DNA of 64,000 nt from Polyangiaceae bacterium (GCA_020633205.1 JACKEB010000018.1:248001-312000), one strand, 5' to 3'. Positions 17,411 to 29,772 are shown, numbered from the stretch's first letter. Notes: generated by a model not told the origin, from the letters alone. Program-made: numbers and translations.

Positions 17411-17556
17411 GGGCGCACGCGCTCTCTAGCGCGAGTCACACATCCAAACCTCAAGCCTGATGTCGCCAGTCGCGGCTGACAGGGCAAACAACTAACCAGC
17501 CGTCTGAACGCCAGACCCCAGCCTCCAACCAGAGCATTCGCTCACGGAAAAAAACC

Positions 17557-19236
<1,680 letters not shown>

Positions 19237-19240
19237 AGCC

Positions 19241-20128
19241 TTGGCTAACCTCAAGGAAATCCGCAAGCGCATCTCGAGCGTAAAATCCACGCAGAAGATC
19301 ACCCGCGCCATGAAGATGGTCGCGGGTGCCCGCTTGAATCGCGCGCAGCAGCGCATCACTGCGATGCGTCCCTACGCCGTGCGCACGGGCCACGTGTTGC
19401 GCGAAGTGGTGTCCGCGGCGGGCGAGGCCGGCCTCGACCATCCGCTGCTCAAGCCGCGTGAAGAGAAGAACGTACTCTTCCTCGTGGTAACGAGCGATCG
19501 CGGTCTCTGCGGCTCATTCAACTCGAGCCTCAACAAGTTCGCCGAGCGCGAGTGGAAGCGCCGTACCGCCGAAGGCCAAGAGGTCCAGATCGCGACCGTT
19601 GGCCGTAAGGGGCGCGACTACTTCAAGCGCCGCGGCGCGCCGCTGTTCCACGTCTTCGAAGGCACCTGGGACAACCTCAACCTCGACGCCGCTCAAGGCA
19701 TCGCGCGCACGCTGCTGCGCCCGTACCTCGAGGGAAAGGTCGACGCGATCTACATCGTGTACAACGAGTTCAAGAGCGCCATGACCCAGATCGTCAAGGC
19801 GGAGCCGTTGTTCCCCCTCGGCTTGCCGAGCGTCGAGGAGTCGGAGATCCCTAACGAGACCGACGACGTCGAGTTCATCTTCGAGCCCGACAAGGCCGCG
19901 CTGATGGACCGTTTGGTGCCGATGTACATCGAGATCAGCATCCTGCGCGCGCTCTACGAGTCGATGGCTTCGGAGCTCGGCGCCCGTATGACCGCGATGG
20001 ACTCGGCGACGAAGAACGCCGGTGACATGATCGGCTCGCTGACGTTGCAGTACAACCGCGCGCGTCAGGCGGCCATCACCACCGAGCTGATGGAAATCAT
20101 CGGCGGCGCCGAAGCGCTCAACGGCTGA
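19241..20128 (+). CDS. atpG: ATP synthase F1 subunit gamma (TTG start)
   Basis: 295 residues. Starts MANLKEIRKRISSVKSTQKI (TTG at 19241) and ends with the conserved YNRARQAAITTELMEIIGGAEAL, the two ends that form the central rotor coiled coil. LVVTSDRGLCGSFN is the family signature. Four bases separate it from the atpA stop. In most bacteria atpD and atpC would follow; here a Lys-rich membrane protein gene starts 5 bp downstream instead, so the F1 genes are split. Confidence 0.96.
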   Translation: MANLKEIRKRISSVKSTQKITRAMKMVAGARLNRAQQRITAMRPYAVRTGHVLREVVSAAGEAGLDHPLLKPREEKNVLFLVVTSDRGLCGSFNSSLNKFAEREWKRRTAEGQEVQIATVGRKGRDYFKRRGAPLFHVFEGTWDNLNLDAAQGIARTLLRPYLEGKVDAIYIVYNEFKSAMTQIVKAEPLFPLGLPSVEESEIPNETDDVEFIFEPDKAALMDRLVPMYIEISILRALYESMASELGARMTAMDSATKNAGDMIGSLTLQYNRARQAAITTELMEIIGGAEALNG

Positions 20129-20133
20129 GCGAA

Positions 20134-20832
20134 ATGGCAGCAAAGAAAACCTCGCGGAAACAGCGCAAGCAGCAGCGGGCCAAGAGCGAGCGCGCCAAGG
20201 CGCACGGCTTGCCCACCCGCGAGGTCCCTGAGGCCCCGAAGAAGAAGGCGGCCGCGCCCCAAGTCAGCTCGAAGTCGAAGGCTTCGTCCGAGGACGACGA
20301 CGACGATCGTGACTCCGCTCCCGGAACGGCCAGCGCGAAGAAGAAGGCGGGCCTGCCGCCCATCGCCAAGCTCGGACTGGTTGCGGCTGTAGGGCTCCTT
20401 GCGTTTGTGATCGTCACCAAGTTCATGGGCGATCACACGTCCGGCGTGGCGCCGGAGCCCAGCGCAAGCGCTGGTCAGTCGATTGAGACTCCGCCCGACC
20501 GACCTGCCGCGCCAGACGACGGAGTTTCCGCGGCGGAACCCGCGGCTACCGCTGGTTCGGAGGAGATGTCGGCTCCGGTTGAGGAGCCGAAGGTTGAAGA
20601 GCCGACAGCGCCGAGTGTGATTCCGCCCACGGTGACCGCGCCCGCTGTCACAGCCCCGAAACCTGCGAGCAAGCCGGCCGCCAAACCGACAGCCGCCGCC
20701 CCCGCGCCCGCCCCTGCAGAGCCCGCGGCAAAGCCAACCGCTGCGTTCCCTGCGCCAAAGCCTCCAGCTGCGCCAGCTCAGCCGCAGCCACCTGCTCAGC
20801 CGCAGCCGCCGTCTGGCGACAATCCGTACTGA
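20134..20832 (+). CDS. single-pass membrane protein with Lys-rich head and Pro/Ala-rich tail, behind atpG
   Basis: 232 residues. The N-terminus is very basic (MAAKKTSRKQRKQQRAKSER), followed by an acidic patch (SSEDDDDDRDS), one membrane helix at about 77-95 (LGLVAAVGLLAFVIVTKFMG) and a roughly 130-residue Pro/Ala/Glu-rich tail ending GDNPY. Topology by the positive-inside rule puts the Lys-rich head in the cytoplasm and the tail in the periplasm. It begins 5 bp after atpG and is very likely co-transcribed. No catalytic domain is recognisable. The C-terminal DNPY also occurs in two exported proteins of the 38-45 kb operon. Confidence 0.75.
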   Translation: MAAKKTSRKQRKQQRAKSERAKAHGLPTREVPEAPKKKAAAPQVSSKSKASSEDDDDDRDSAPGTASAKKKAGLPPIAKLGLVAAVGLLAFVIVTKFMGDHTSGVAPEPSASAGQSIETPPDRPAAPDDGVSAAEPAATAGSEEMSAPVEEPKVEEPTAPSVIPPTVTAPAVTAPKPASKPAAKPTAAAPAPAPAEPAAKPTAAFPAPKPPAAPAQPQPPAQPQPPSGDNPY

Positions 20833-20977
20833 TCGCCGATTGCCGCAGCCAGCGCGGGACGCTACCACACGGCATGCTGGGTGGTTCGTATCACCACCTT
20901 GGCTTACGCAGCGGCGCCTCAAGAGCTGAGGTGCGCGAGCGTCCCCAGGCTCGAGAGCGCAAGGAAAGAGGCAAGGC

Positions 20978-22810
<1,833 letters not shown>

Positions 22811-22903
22811 TCTCGCGGGCATCCGCCAATCGATACAGCCCCGTCACCGGGAGCCCGTGGGCTCGCGGTTGACGCCACCTTGCGATCCGGTTTGGTTTTG
22901 GCG

Positions 22904-23671
22904 ATGCGCACTACATTCGCCTGTCTCGTGTCGCTTTCGTTGATCGCATCGGGTTGCGGCGGGTCCGCCCCGGAGCCTGCGCCGCCGCCCGAGCCGGCTC
23001 CCGTCGCCGAGGCCAAGCACGCCGAGCCGGCGCCCGAGCCGGAGGCCGCCGCAGAGCCCGAGGTAGAGGAGGCACCTGCCGGGATCCCGAAAGCGTGCGC
23101 CGATGCCAAGGCTGAAGTCTGCGTACCGCCCAAAGGCTTCGTCGAGCGCCTGTGCAAAGGGACGTACATGGGGGTAGCGCTCAATTTGTTCCGCAAGGGA
23201 ACGCCGTTTACCCGCGGATACCTCACCCGCAAGACGAAGGCCTGGAACGCGTCGGGCGGTGCAAGCGCTTCCGATGACTACCTGGTGTTCGACGAAGAGG
23301 TCATCATCCTGGCCAAGCGCACGCCCCCCAAGGGTGGCATGCAAGTCAGTGGGATGGGCGGCTACGACGCCCTGCGCTGGGATGGCTCGTGCGTCACGCT
23401 CGCTCCCGAGGAGCTGACCACCAAGCTGCCTCCGGTGGCAAAGTACCCGACCCTCAACTGGAAGCACCTAGGCGGCAAGATGCGGGACTCCTTGCGCGAC
23501 GACGCGAAGATCGACGCCGCGTATCAAAAGCGCCGCCAGGAGTGCAAAGGCGCCAGCATGGGCACCGTGAGCAAGAAGTGCGAGAAGGCCGACGCCGCGC
23601 TCGCCACCGCGATCATCGAGTTCGTCAAGAATGGTGGTGACGTGGGTATGCCGGAGGAGCTGCCCGAATAA
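22904..23671 (+). CDS. hypothetical lipoprotein
   Basis: 255 residues from ATG 22904; an in-frame TTG at 22880 is less likely because the signal peptide begins at MRTTFACLVSLSLIASGCGG. Lipobox IASGC, then a Pro/Glu/Ala-rich spacer of about 40 residues. The remaining 190 residues have Cys pairs (PKACADAKAEVCVPPKGFVE, LCKGTYMG, QECKG, KKCEKAD) and a basic-rich composition. It resembles uncharacterised Polyangia lipoproteins but I cannot name a domain. Downstream of glmS by 93 bp on the same strand; it may be separately expressed. Confidence 0.75.
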   Translation: MRTTFACLVSLSLIASGCGGSAPEPAPPPEPAPVAEAKHAEPAPEPEAAAEPEVEEAPAGIPKACADAKAEVCVPPKGFVERLCKGTYMGVALNLFRKGTPFTRGYLTRKTKAWNASGGASASDDYLVFDEEVIILAKRTPPKGGMQVSGMGGYDALRWDGSCVTLAPEELTTKLPPVAKYPTLNWKHLGGKMRDSLRDDAKIDAAYQKRRQECKGASMGTVSKKCEKADAALATAIIEFVKNGGDVGMPEELPE

Positions 23672-23886
23672 GTGCGCTCACGCTGTGACGGCGTGCGAAC
23701 ATCGCGCCTCCCCCCCCAAAAAAAAAAGAGGTGCTGCGCGCCTATCGAGCGCAATAGCTGAGGTCCGGCAACGACCGCGGTCCCGCCGGAGCCGATTCAC
23801 CGCGGAAACGCATTTGCGCCATCCGGCTAACGACCGGTGGCCGCCTAAGAAAGTACGAGCGAGGGACCCTCGCGTTGGAGGTTAGT
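23672..23886. other. intergenic region with C8-A10 homopolymer tract
   Basis: 215 bp without a gene. At about 23710-23727 there is a run of eight C followed by ten A. It is not part of a convincing hairpin. Such tracts are prone to slippage and could vary between strains; a promoter for the downstream dehydrogenase is expected here but no boxes could be assigned. Confidence 0.4.
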
Positions 23887-24654
23887 GTGAAAGTTCAGGA
23901 CAAGGTTGCTCTGGTTACGGGTGGTGCTTCAGGACTCGGCGCGGCGACGGTGCGCGCCCTCTTGGCGGCCGGCGCGAAGGGCGTCGTGATCGCAGACAAG
24001 GCGAAGGACGTCGGCGAGGCGCTGGCGAAGGAGCTTGGTGACAAGGTTCGCTTCGTCGAGACCGACGTCACTTCCGAGCCGCAGATGCAGGCAGCGATCG
24101 CTGTCGCCAAGGAGCTTGGCGGGCTGCACATCGCAGTCGGCTGCGCTGGCATCGGCACCGCCATGCGCACGCTGGGCAAGCACGGCCCGTTCCCCCTCGA
24201 CTTGTTCGCGCTGACGGTCAACGTGAACTTGGTGGGCATGTTCAACATGATCCGCCTGTGCGCTCAGACGATGACCGAGGGCGAAGCCGACGCTGGTGGC
24301 GAGCGTGGAGTGATTGTCACCACCGCATCCATCGCGGCCTTCGATGGCCAAATCGGTCAGGCCGCGTACAGCGCATCGAAAGCCGGTGTCGTCGGCATGA
24401 CGCTGCCCATCGCTCGTGAACTCGCGCGCTCGGGGATCCGCCTCGTTTCCATCGCGCCGGGGCTCTTCGACACGCCCATGCTGGCTGGTCTGCCGGAGGA
24501 GGCGCGCGCCGCCCTCGCCGCCAACGTGCCGTTCCCGCCCCGCCTGGGAAATCCAGCGGAGTACGCGGATCTCGCCCTCCACATCGTGCAAAACAGCATG
24601 TTGAACGGAGAATGCATCCGTTTGGATGCGGCGCTGCGGATGCAGCCCCGCTGA
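23887..24654 (+). CDS. short-chain dehydrogenase (3-hydroxyacyl-CoA dehydrogenase type II-like)
   Basis: 255 residues from GTG 23887, chosen because GGAGG lies five bases upstream. Rossmann fold with TGGASGLG (cofactor), NAG replaced by CAG in VGCAGIG, and the catalytic YxxxK (AYSASKAG) with the Ser in TTASIAAFD. The C-terminal segment SIAPGLFDTPMLAGLPEEAR and PPRLGNPAEYADLALHIVQN closely resembles HSD10-type 3-hydroxyacyl-CoA dehydrogenases that act on short branched acyl-CoAs in fatty or amino acid breakdown with NAD. Substrate is inferred from overall similarity only. Monocistronic by spacing. Confidence 0.9.
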   Translation: MKVQDKVALVTGGASGLGAATVRALLAAGAKGVVIADKAKDVGEALAKELGDKVRFVETDVTSEPQMQAAIAVAKELGGLHIAVGCAGIGTAMRTLGKHGPFPLDLFALTVNVNLVGMFNMIRLCAQTMTEGEADAGGERGVIVTTASIAAFDGQIGQAAYSASKAGVVGMTLPIARELARSGIRLVSIAPGLFDTPMLAGLPEEARAALAANVPFPPRLGNPAEYADLALHIVQNSMLNGECIRLDAALRMQPR

Positions 24655-24712
24655 TTGTATACTCCGGGTTTAGTTCGCGGCCGGGGCTCTAGCTCCGGCT
24701 GCGGCGCCCGAC

Positions 24713-25708
24713 ATGACCCGCCACGACACACCGCCGCCCAGCAGTCTCTCGCTGCCTCCACCGCCCGATACCGTGCTGGTGGTGGACGACGATGCAGCAA
24801 CCCGCCTGCTGACGTCGCGCTGGCTGTCTCGCGCCGGCATGCGCATCGTCGAAGCGGAGGATGGCCAGCAGGCGTTGGACGCAGTGCGCGAGTCGCCTGG
24901 GAACATTTCCGTGATCGTGCTCGACGTGATGATGCCCGTCATGGACGGCTACGAGGTGCTTGCTCGCCTGAGCTCCGATCCCGAGACCTCGGGGATCCCT
25001 GTCGTGCTGCTCACTGCCCACGCGAACGACGAAGAGGATGTGATTCGAGGCATCCAGCATGGCGCCTACGATCACCTCGCCAAGCCTTACCGCGGCCCTG
25101 TGTTGGTCGCCCGCGTGAAGGCGAAGGTAGAGAAGCGCCACCGCGAGTTCAACGTCAACATGCGGCTTCGCCGCGCGGAACAGCAAGCGACGACGGACCC
25201 GCTCACCGGCTTGTCCAATCGTCGCGACTTCGAGCGTGCGCTCAGCCGCGAGACGGCGTTTGCTGAGCGCCATCGTGAGCCTCTGAGCTTACTCTTGATC
25301 GACATCGATCACTTCAAATCCGTCAACGACTTGTTTGGACACGCCGAGGGCGATCGGGTGTTGATGCTGGTGTCCGACTGCATTCAAGCGACGCTGCGTC
25401 GATCGGACCATGCCTATCGCCTGGGCGGAGAAGAGTTTGCCGTGTTGCTCCGCGGAACCGACGCCGCCGCTGCGCTCGCAGCCGGCCGACGCATCCAGGA
25501 GGCGCTCAGGGCTCAACCCGCGGTCTTCAACACCGGAGATGAGCGCACCATCACCTTTAGCGGTGGCGTGGCGTCCGCCGATCTCGAAACGGATTTCGTC
25601 ACTCGCGAGCTCGTGGAGCGCGCCGATCAGGCCCTCTACGCTGCGAAGCGCGGCGGGCGCGACCGTATCCTGCAGGAGGATCTCCCGGATGTTTCCTCGC
25701 GGGAATGA
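24713..25708 (+). CDS. response regulator with GGDEF diguanylate cyclase output
   Basis: 331 residues. Receiver domain (TVLVVDDDAATR; phospho-acceptor Asp in VIVLDVMMP at about 70; Lys in HLAKPYRG), a short coiled linker, then GGDEF domain from TDPLTGLSNRRDFERAL. The active-site motif is GGEEF (238-242), and an RxxD inhibitory site (RRSD) lies five residues before it, so the enzyme should be active and product-inhibited. PleD/WspR-like: phosphorylation should promote dimerisation and c-di-GMP synthesis from GTP. No cognate kinase is adjacent. The 3' end overlaps the start of the next gene by 20 bp. Confidence 0.95.
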   Translation: MTRHDTPPPSSLSLPPPPDTVLVVDDDAATRLLTSRWLSRAGMRIVEAEDGQQALDAVRESPGNISVIVLDVMMPVMDGYEVLARLSSDPETSGIPVVLLTAHANDEEDVIRGIQHGAYDHLAKPYRGPVLVARVKAKVEKRHREFNVNMRLRRAEQQATTDPLTGLSNRRDFERALSRETAFAERHREPLSLLLIDIDHFKSVNDLFGHAEGDRVLMLVSDCIQATLRRSDHAYRLGGEEFAVLLRGTDAAAALAAGRRIQEALRAQPAVFNTGDERTITFSGGVASADLETDFVTRELVERADQALYAAKRGGRDRILQEDLPDVSSRE

Positions 25709-26237
25709 GCGGCGGTTGAGTCGCTGGCTGCTCCTCCTGGCTTCTTTGGGGGGAGGGTGCGCCGCAGCTCAGTCGGAGTCCGCCGCAGCGCCCTCGAGCG
25801 CTCCCAGCCCTGCTGAGATGGACCAGGCACTGGCGGGCTATGGAGCACCCGAGTCGGGGAGCGACGAAGCAACCGACTCGAGCGGCGTGTCCGGCGCGAG
25901 CAGTCGCACGCTGCGTGAGCCAGCACCTGCCGCGGATCGTTTTGCTATCACGCGTATCGTCACCGCGGAGGCCCCAGCGCCCCACGCCGGCACTCGGCGC
26001 CGCATCGACGTCAAGCTCCGCCGCGCCGACCTGCAGGAGGCGTTGCGCTTCCTGGCGCATGCAGGTGGATTCAACCTGGTGATCGGTGAAGGTGTCTCGG
26101 GCGAAGTCACCGCAGAGCTCAAGCGGGTCACGCCCTATGACGCCTTGCAGGTGATCGCACGTGCCCATGGCGCACGCGTCGTTCACACCCGCCCTGCGGG
26201 TGGCTCGAGCATCGTCTTGGTGGAGCCCGATCGCTGA
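25689..26237 (+). CDS. lipoprotein with secretin-N/STN-like domain
   Basis: 182 residues from ATG 25689 (AGGA about 10 bases upstream). Signal peptide with lipobox SLGGGC, an Ala/Ser/Pro-rich spacer, then a C-terminal domain (RIDVKLRRADLQEALRFLAH, then GFNLVIGEGVSGEVTAELKR and YDALQVIARAHGARV) that matches the small N-terminal domains of PilQ/secretins (STN, secretin_N). The secretin barrel is absent, so this is a free domain. It could bind peptidoglycan or a secretion partner. The start overlaps the diguanylate cyclase gene, implying coupling of the two. Confidence 0.8.
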   Translation: MFPRGNERRLSRWLLLLASLGGGCAAAQSESAAAPSSAPSPAEMDQALAGYGAPESGSDEATDSSGVSGASSRTLREPAPAADRFAITRIVTAEAPAPHAGTRRRIDVKLRRADLQEALRFLAHAGGFNLVIGEGVSGEVTAELKRVTPYDALQVIARAHGARVVHTRPAGGSSIVLVEPDR

Positions 26238-26240
26238 GCC

Positions 26241-27542
26241 TCAGCTGCGCGGAACGTAGACGCGACCGAAGTCCCACGCCGTCAGCGCCCGCCAGGTCCC
26301 TGCTACGTAGCCCTCAGGGCGTAGCTCACCGACGATTCCGAGCGGCAATGAACGGGCTAGCTGGGCCGGTGTGCTGCCGCTGAGCTTCGGGGGGCGGTTC
26401 GCCAACGCGGGGTTCGCAGCGGTGAGCAGCGCCAAGTTGTTCAAGCCCGTGTCGAGACCGAAGTTCCTCACGACATCGAGCATCAGCGCAAAGGCTCCAG
26501 CGCGGCGTCGCCGCTGGATCTCTTGAGCGCTGACTCGCGCCACGCGGATCTGGCTCCCGCTGTGGCTCAGCGTGCTGGCGATGGCCTCCGCCACCTCCAC
26601 CAAGAAGGGCGCCGAGGTGTCGACGGAGAGCTCCGCGTCGCCGCCTCCCCAGCGTGTAGAGCCGCCGCCCGTCGGGCTCAGGCCGAAACGCGTCAAGCTT
26701 CCGCGCGGCAAACCATCGACCAAGCTCTGGGCGACACCAGGCGCCGCCCAGGCGCCCGCCTGACTGCCGGTGCGCAGCACAATCCAGCCCACTTGCGGTC
26801 CCTTGAAGGGCAGGGCGCCTGGACGCCGGCGATGCAGTCCGTCACCCAGCCAGCCAATGTCCACCTCTCCGGTCTCGAATGCCCGCAGCGCGTCGGCGAT
26901 CGACCCAGCTGGCTTGAGCGTGATCTGTTCCAGATACGCGGCGCCCCGCGCCGCGCGCGGGTTGCGGCGCAGCACCAGGCCTCCGCCAGATGCCTTGGCA
27001 GTAAACGCGCCGGTGCCGTCCGGCCGCCTTGCGTCGAATCCCCGAGGTAATATGGCGCAGCAACTGCTCGCGAGGGCGCGCGTCAGGTTGGCGGAGCTCC
27101 CCCGCTCGAACAGCACGCCATCCGTTGTCGCGCGGATTGCTCCAAACTCCGCCAATAGACCGCGAGCGGCGCGCGCCTTCGCGCGCACCAGGGACCAGTG
27201 AACGTCAGCGGGCCCGATCGCGCGCCCGAGACCGGTGACGAGCCCAGGGCGCAGCTTCACGAGCCAGCCCTTGCCGTTCGCGACGGCGGGGCCGTCGGCG
27301 AGGGCGGGGTAGCTTCGCCCTGCCTGGTCGACGTCGAACAGTGGATCGCAGATCGCGCCGCTGAAGAAAGCTGCGCAGGCATCGTCGAGTTCGTGAGGAT
27401 CCAGCTTGCTCACTGGCCACGGCAAGTCGAACCTCAGGTGCCCGCCGAGAGGCGTGCGCCCCATCGCCGTGGCGCGCTGGCTGCTGAGCAGCACACTCAG
27501 TCCGGTGCCGAGCAGCCAGTCTCTGCGGCCGAGCCGGCTCAT
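26241..27542 (-). CDS. periplasmic substrate-binding protein (SBP_bac_5 / DppA-OppA-like)
   Basis: 433 residues from ATG 27542, chosen because it overlaps the upstream stop (ATGA) and begins the export signal (SRLGRRDWLLGTGLSVLLSS, twin-arginine-like). The body fits the family 5 extracellular solute-binding fold: LRFDLPWPVSKLDPHELDDA, then ICDPLFDVDQAGRSYPALAD and GWLVKLRPGLVTG..GPADVHWS. Such proteins usually deliver peptides, nickel or other ligands to an ABC importer, but no permease or ATPase gene is nearby. Translationally coupled to the gene upstream (27539-29053). Sequence is unusually Gly/Ala/Arg-rich for the family, so it could have a non-transport role. Confidence 0.75.
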   Translation of the reverse strand: MSRLGRRDWLLGTGLSVLLSSQRATAMGRTPLGGHLRFDLPWPVSKLDPHELDDACAAFFSGAICDPLFDVDQAGRSYPALADGPAVANGKGWLVKLRPGLVTGLGRAIGPADVHWSLVRAKARAARGLLAEFGAIRATTDGVLFERGSSANLTRALASSCCAILPRGFDARRPDGTGAFTAKASGGGLVLRRNPRAARGAAYLEQITLKPAGSIADALRAFETGEVDIGWLGDGLHRRRPGALPFKGPQVGWIVLRTGSQAGAWAAPGVAQSLVDGLPRGSLTRFGLSPTGGGSTRWGGGDAELSVDTSAPFLVEVAEAIASTLSHSGSQIRVARVSAQEIQRRRRAGAFALMLDVVRNFGLDTGLNNLALLTAANPALANRPPKLSGSTPAQLARSLPLGIVGELRPEGYVAGTWRALTAWDFGRVYVPRS

Positions 27543-29053
27543 CGAATCAGCCACAGTTCGTCCGCGACGGCAGCGACGAGATAGGAACGCGCCGCATCTT
27601 CCGCGGGGCAAGTGGTGATGGCGCTCACGCCGCCCGGAGCCGCGATGCGTAGGCGCTCCGCGGGCGCCGCGGGCTCCTTCCAGGAGTAGACGATCAGTGC
27701 GTCATCTGCGGGTTGCATCGTGGGGGTCGATGCGACGAGCTCCGGCGCGCCGTCACCGTCCAGGTCGCCCATCGCGAGTTGAGCTCCTAGGTTCGCCAGG
27801 GAGGCACGGCCGCCGCGGTCGCTCCGCAGGTCCACGCGTTGCTCCTTGGCAGCGCGCAGGGCGCGATACTGGTGGCGTTTCCCGGAGGTATCGATCAAGG
27901 AGGTGCCCGCCACGGCGTCACCGCGGTGCTCGTAGCCCGGCGCCGTGGATGGAGCATCCTTGTCACGGCATGGGCGTTCCTTGCGGCCGAGCAGGGTTTG
28001 GTAGGTTTCGATGCATCCGTTTCCGGGCCAAGGGATCGGAGCGGCGAGGGTGCCGATAGGATCGAGGGTGACGTCGAAGCGGAAGCCTTTGGCTCGGTCG
28101 GTGAGTCCAACGTCGACGTGACCGGGACCGATACTCACGCTCGCGATGGGCTCACGTAGAGGTACTGGTGCGACCGGGGAGAGGCCACTCCAGTTGCGCC
28201 GCGCCGAAGCCACGAATTTTCCTCCGCGAATGCGCCCGACATGAACGGCGCCTCGCCCCACCAGCACGAGTTCCAGCGCCGAATCTCCATCTATGTCCCC
28301 GCAACCCAGGGCAAGCACTTGGGCCTCCGGCGCCTTGACCTTCAACACCTTCCCGGCCACCAGCGGAACCGTAGGGAAAAAGCTCCTGACCTCGGCGTCC
28401 AACGCACGGCTGGCGAACGCGTGCTTCAAGGGCTCAGGCGTGGGGTTCCGCACCCGCGCCCAGAAGCCCTTCACCGGACGGTAGACGTCAGCCGTGACCT
28501 CGAGCCTGCCGTGGGCGATCCGCACCTCCAAGTACAGGAAGGCCCGCGAGCGCGCGGCGAGTTGGGCGGCTCCACGAGTCGTCTGTGTCTCATGGGCTTT
28601 GCCTCCGACTTTACCGGCGACGACACGCGTGATGCGTTGGACGAGCTCGCTGCTCCGCTCGAGCGGCGTATCGCTATCGAGGGGGCCGGAGATCACGAGC
28701 GCGCCGGAGTCTGGCTTGCCCAGCGCGTCGCCTAGCTGGGCTTGTAACTCGCACGCGATCCCGCTCAACGCGCTGAGGTTCGCGGAGCAGGCCCGAAGAG
28801 GTGCTCCCCCTTCATCGCTCTTCACCGGGGCCTCGGCAGCGGGCTGGGATGACGCCGGCGGGCTCATCATCGTGGCTGCCACGAGCAGCGCCAGCGCGCT
28901 GAGCCTCGGAAGTCCATGGCTGCTTTCGCGGACGGAAAACGCTCCACCCCCAAAAAAACTTGGGGCGTCAAGGGTCCAGTTCCGCGCTTGGGTACGCCTG
29001 TTTCTACGCCAGTCCACCACCCGGAAGGATAATGGACCCCGAGCTTGCGTCAT
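27539..29053 (-). CDS. secreted FG-GAP/VCBS-like protein
   Basis: 504 residues if started at ATG 29053. The hydrophobic signal (LPRLSALALLVAATMMSPPA) begins only near residue 47, so the true start may be later or non-canonical; a start at 29053 also overlaps the divergent gene at 29032. The body has two calcium-binding-like FG-GAP repeats, GCGDIDGDSALELVLVG and MGDLDGDGAPELVAS, suggesting a beta-propeller, preceded by an alpha/beta domain (ALVISGPLDSDTPLERSS). Its last codon overlaps the start of the substrate-binding protein gene. The pair may work together in the periplasm; what they bind is unknown. Confidence 0.7.
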   Translation of the reverse strand: MTQARGPLSFRVVDWRRNRRTQARNWTLDAPSFFGGGAFSVRESSHGLPRLSALALLVAATMMSPPASSQPAAEAPVKSDEGGAPLRACSANLSALSGIACELQAQLGDALGKPDSGALVISGPLDSDTPLERSSELVQRITRVVAGKVGGKAHETQTTRGAAQLAARSRAFLYLEVRIAHGRLEVTADVYRPVKGFWARVRNPTPEPLKHAFASRALDAEVRSFFPTVPLVAGKVLKVKAPEAQVLALGCGDIDGDSALELVLVGRGAVHVGRIRGGKFVASARRNWSGLSPVAPVPLREPIASVSIGPGHVDVGLTDRAKGFRFDVTLDPIGTLAAPIPWPGNGCIETYQTLLGRKERPCRDKDAPSTAPGYEHRGDAVAGTSLIDTSGKRHQYRALRAAKEQRVDLRSDRGGRASLANLGAQLAMGDLDGDGAPELVASTPTMQPADDALIVYSWKEPAAPAERLRIAAPGGVSAITTCPAEDAARSYLVAAVADELWLIR

Positions 29054-29772
29054 CCTGTGTTATCCCAGCTCTTGGTTTGACGCAGCACGTTCGCTTCGTG
29101 GTCCGTTGGTTGTTGATCGTCACGGTGCTCGGCTTTGGGCTGATGAGCACGACACCCGCCCGTGCGCAGTGCGTAGACGAAGCGTTGAAGCAACAGCTCG
29201 TTGGGCGGCGCGCGTATCGCGGCGTCGTCCCCCGCTTGTTTCGCAAAGCGTTGCGTCACGAGCTATCTCCAATGGGTGGCTGGTACGCGGGGGACCTGTC
29301 AGACGGTGCTCCCATGTACGGCGGCGCGTACACCTTCCACTTCAGTGAGGAACTCGGACTCGAGGCCTCGTACTTCCGCACCAAGCGCAGCTTCGAGTTT
29401 CTCGACTCGATCTCTCAAAGCAACCCCAGCTTGGTCGACTTCGTGAGGGAAGAGGAGGCGCCCGTGAACTTGTTCATGGGGCACCTCGTGTGGTCCCTCG
29501 CCTACGGCAAGGTGCGCTGGATGGGAGGCGGCATCAGTCGCTTCGACTTCTACGTCTCCCTGGGCGCCGGCGCGACGGACACTCCGGGCAGCGTGGGTGT
29601 CACGGGTTCGGGTGGCTTCGGACTGAAGTTCTTCCTCACCGAGTGGATGGCACTGCGTCTCGACGTGCGCGACCTGGTGCACGCTCAGCGCGCTCCACTC
29701 GGCGAAGACAAGGTCGTCAACGACATCGCTGCGCTCGGCGGCCTCAGCCTGTTCATTCCCTTCTCGAGCTGA
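29032..29772 (+). CDS. outer-membrane beta-barrel protein (myxobacterial type)
   Basis: 246 residues from ATG 29032, preceded by GGAAGGAT; a GTG near 29101 would give a more compact signal peptide (RWLLIVTVLGFGLMSTTPA) and avoid overlap with the divergent gene. After cleavage near ARAQ, a helical stretch (DEALKQQLVGRRAYRGVVPR) is followed by alternating aromatic/Gly beta-strands (GGAYTFHFSEELGLEASYFR, GGISRFDFYVSLGAGATD, FGLKFFLTEWMALRLDVRD) and a final strand GGLSLFIPFSS. This is the layout of the outer-membrane barrel family common in myxobacteria. Pore or assembly role unknown. Confidence 0.8.
   Translation: MDPELASSCVIPALGLTQHVRFVVRWLLIVTVLGFGLMSTTPARAQCVDEALKQQLVGRRAYRGVVPRLFRKALRHELSPMGGWYAGDLSDGAPMYGGAYTFHFSEELGLEASYFRTKRSFEFLDSISQSNPSLVDFVREEEAPVNLFMGHLVWSLAYGKVRWMGGGISRFDFYVSLGAGATDTPGSVGVTGSGGFGLKFFLTEWMALRLDVRDLVHAQRAPLGEDKVVNDIAALGGLSLFIPFSS

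Noticed and set aside
20833..20977. glmS riboswitch/ribozyme
   Set aside because: No recognisable pseudoknot core; such ribozymes are mainly in Firmicutes.
23700..23760. C8-A10 tract as a terminator
   Set aside because: No stable hairpin precedes a T-run on either strand; kept only as a homopolymer tract.
25410..25688. Extended 275-residue version of the secretin-N-like lipoprotein
   Set aside because: The extra region is antiparallel-frame reading of the GGDEF gene; the signal peptide starts at 25689.
28951..28966. CCCCAA-A5C-TTGGGG hairpin near the FG-GAP gene start
   Set aside because: Stem of only 6 bp; too weak to call, though it adds doubt about the exact start of that gene.
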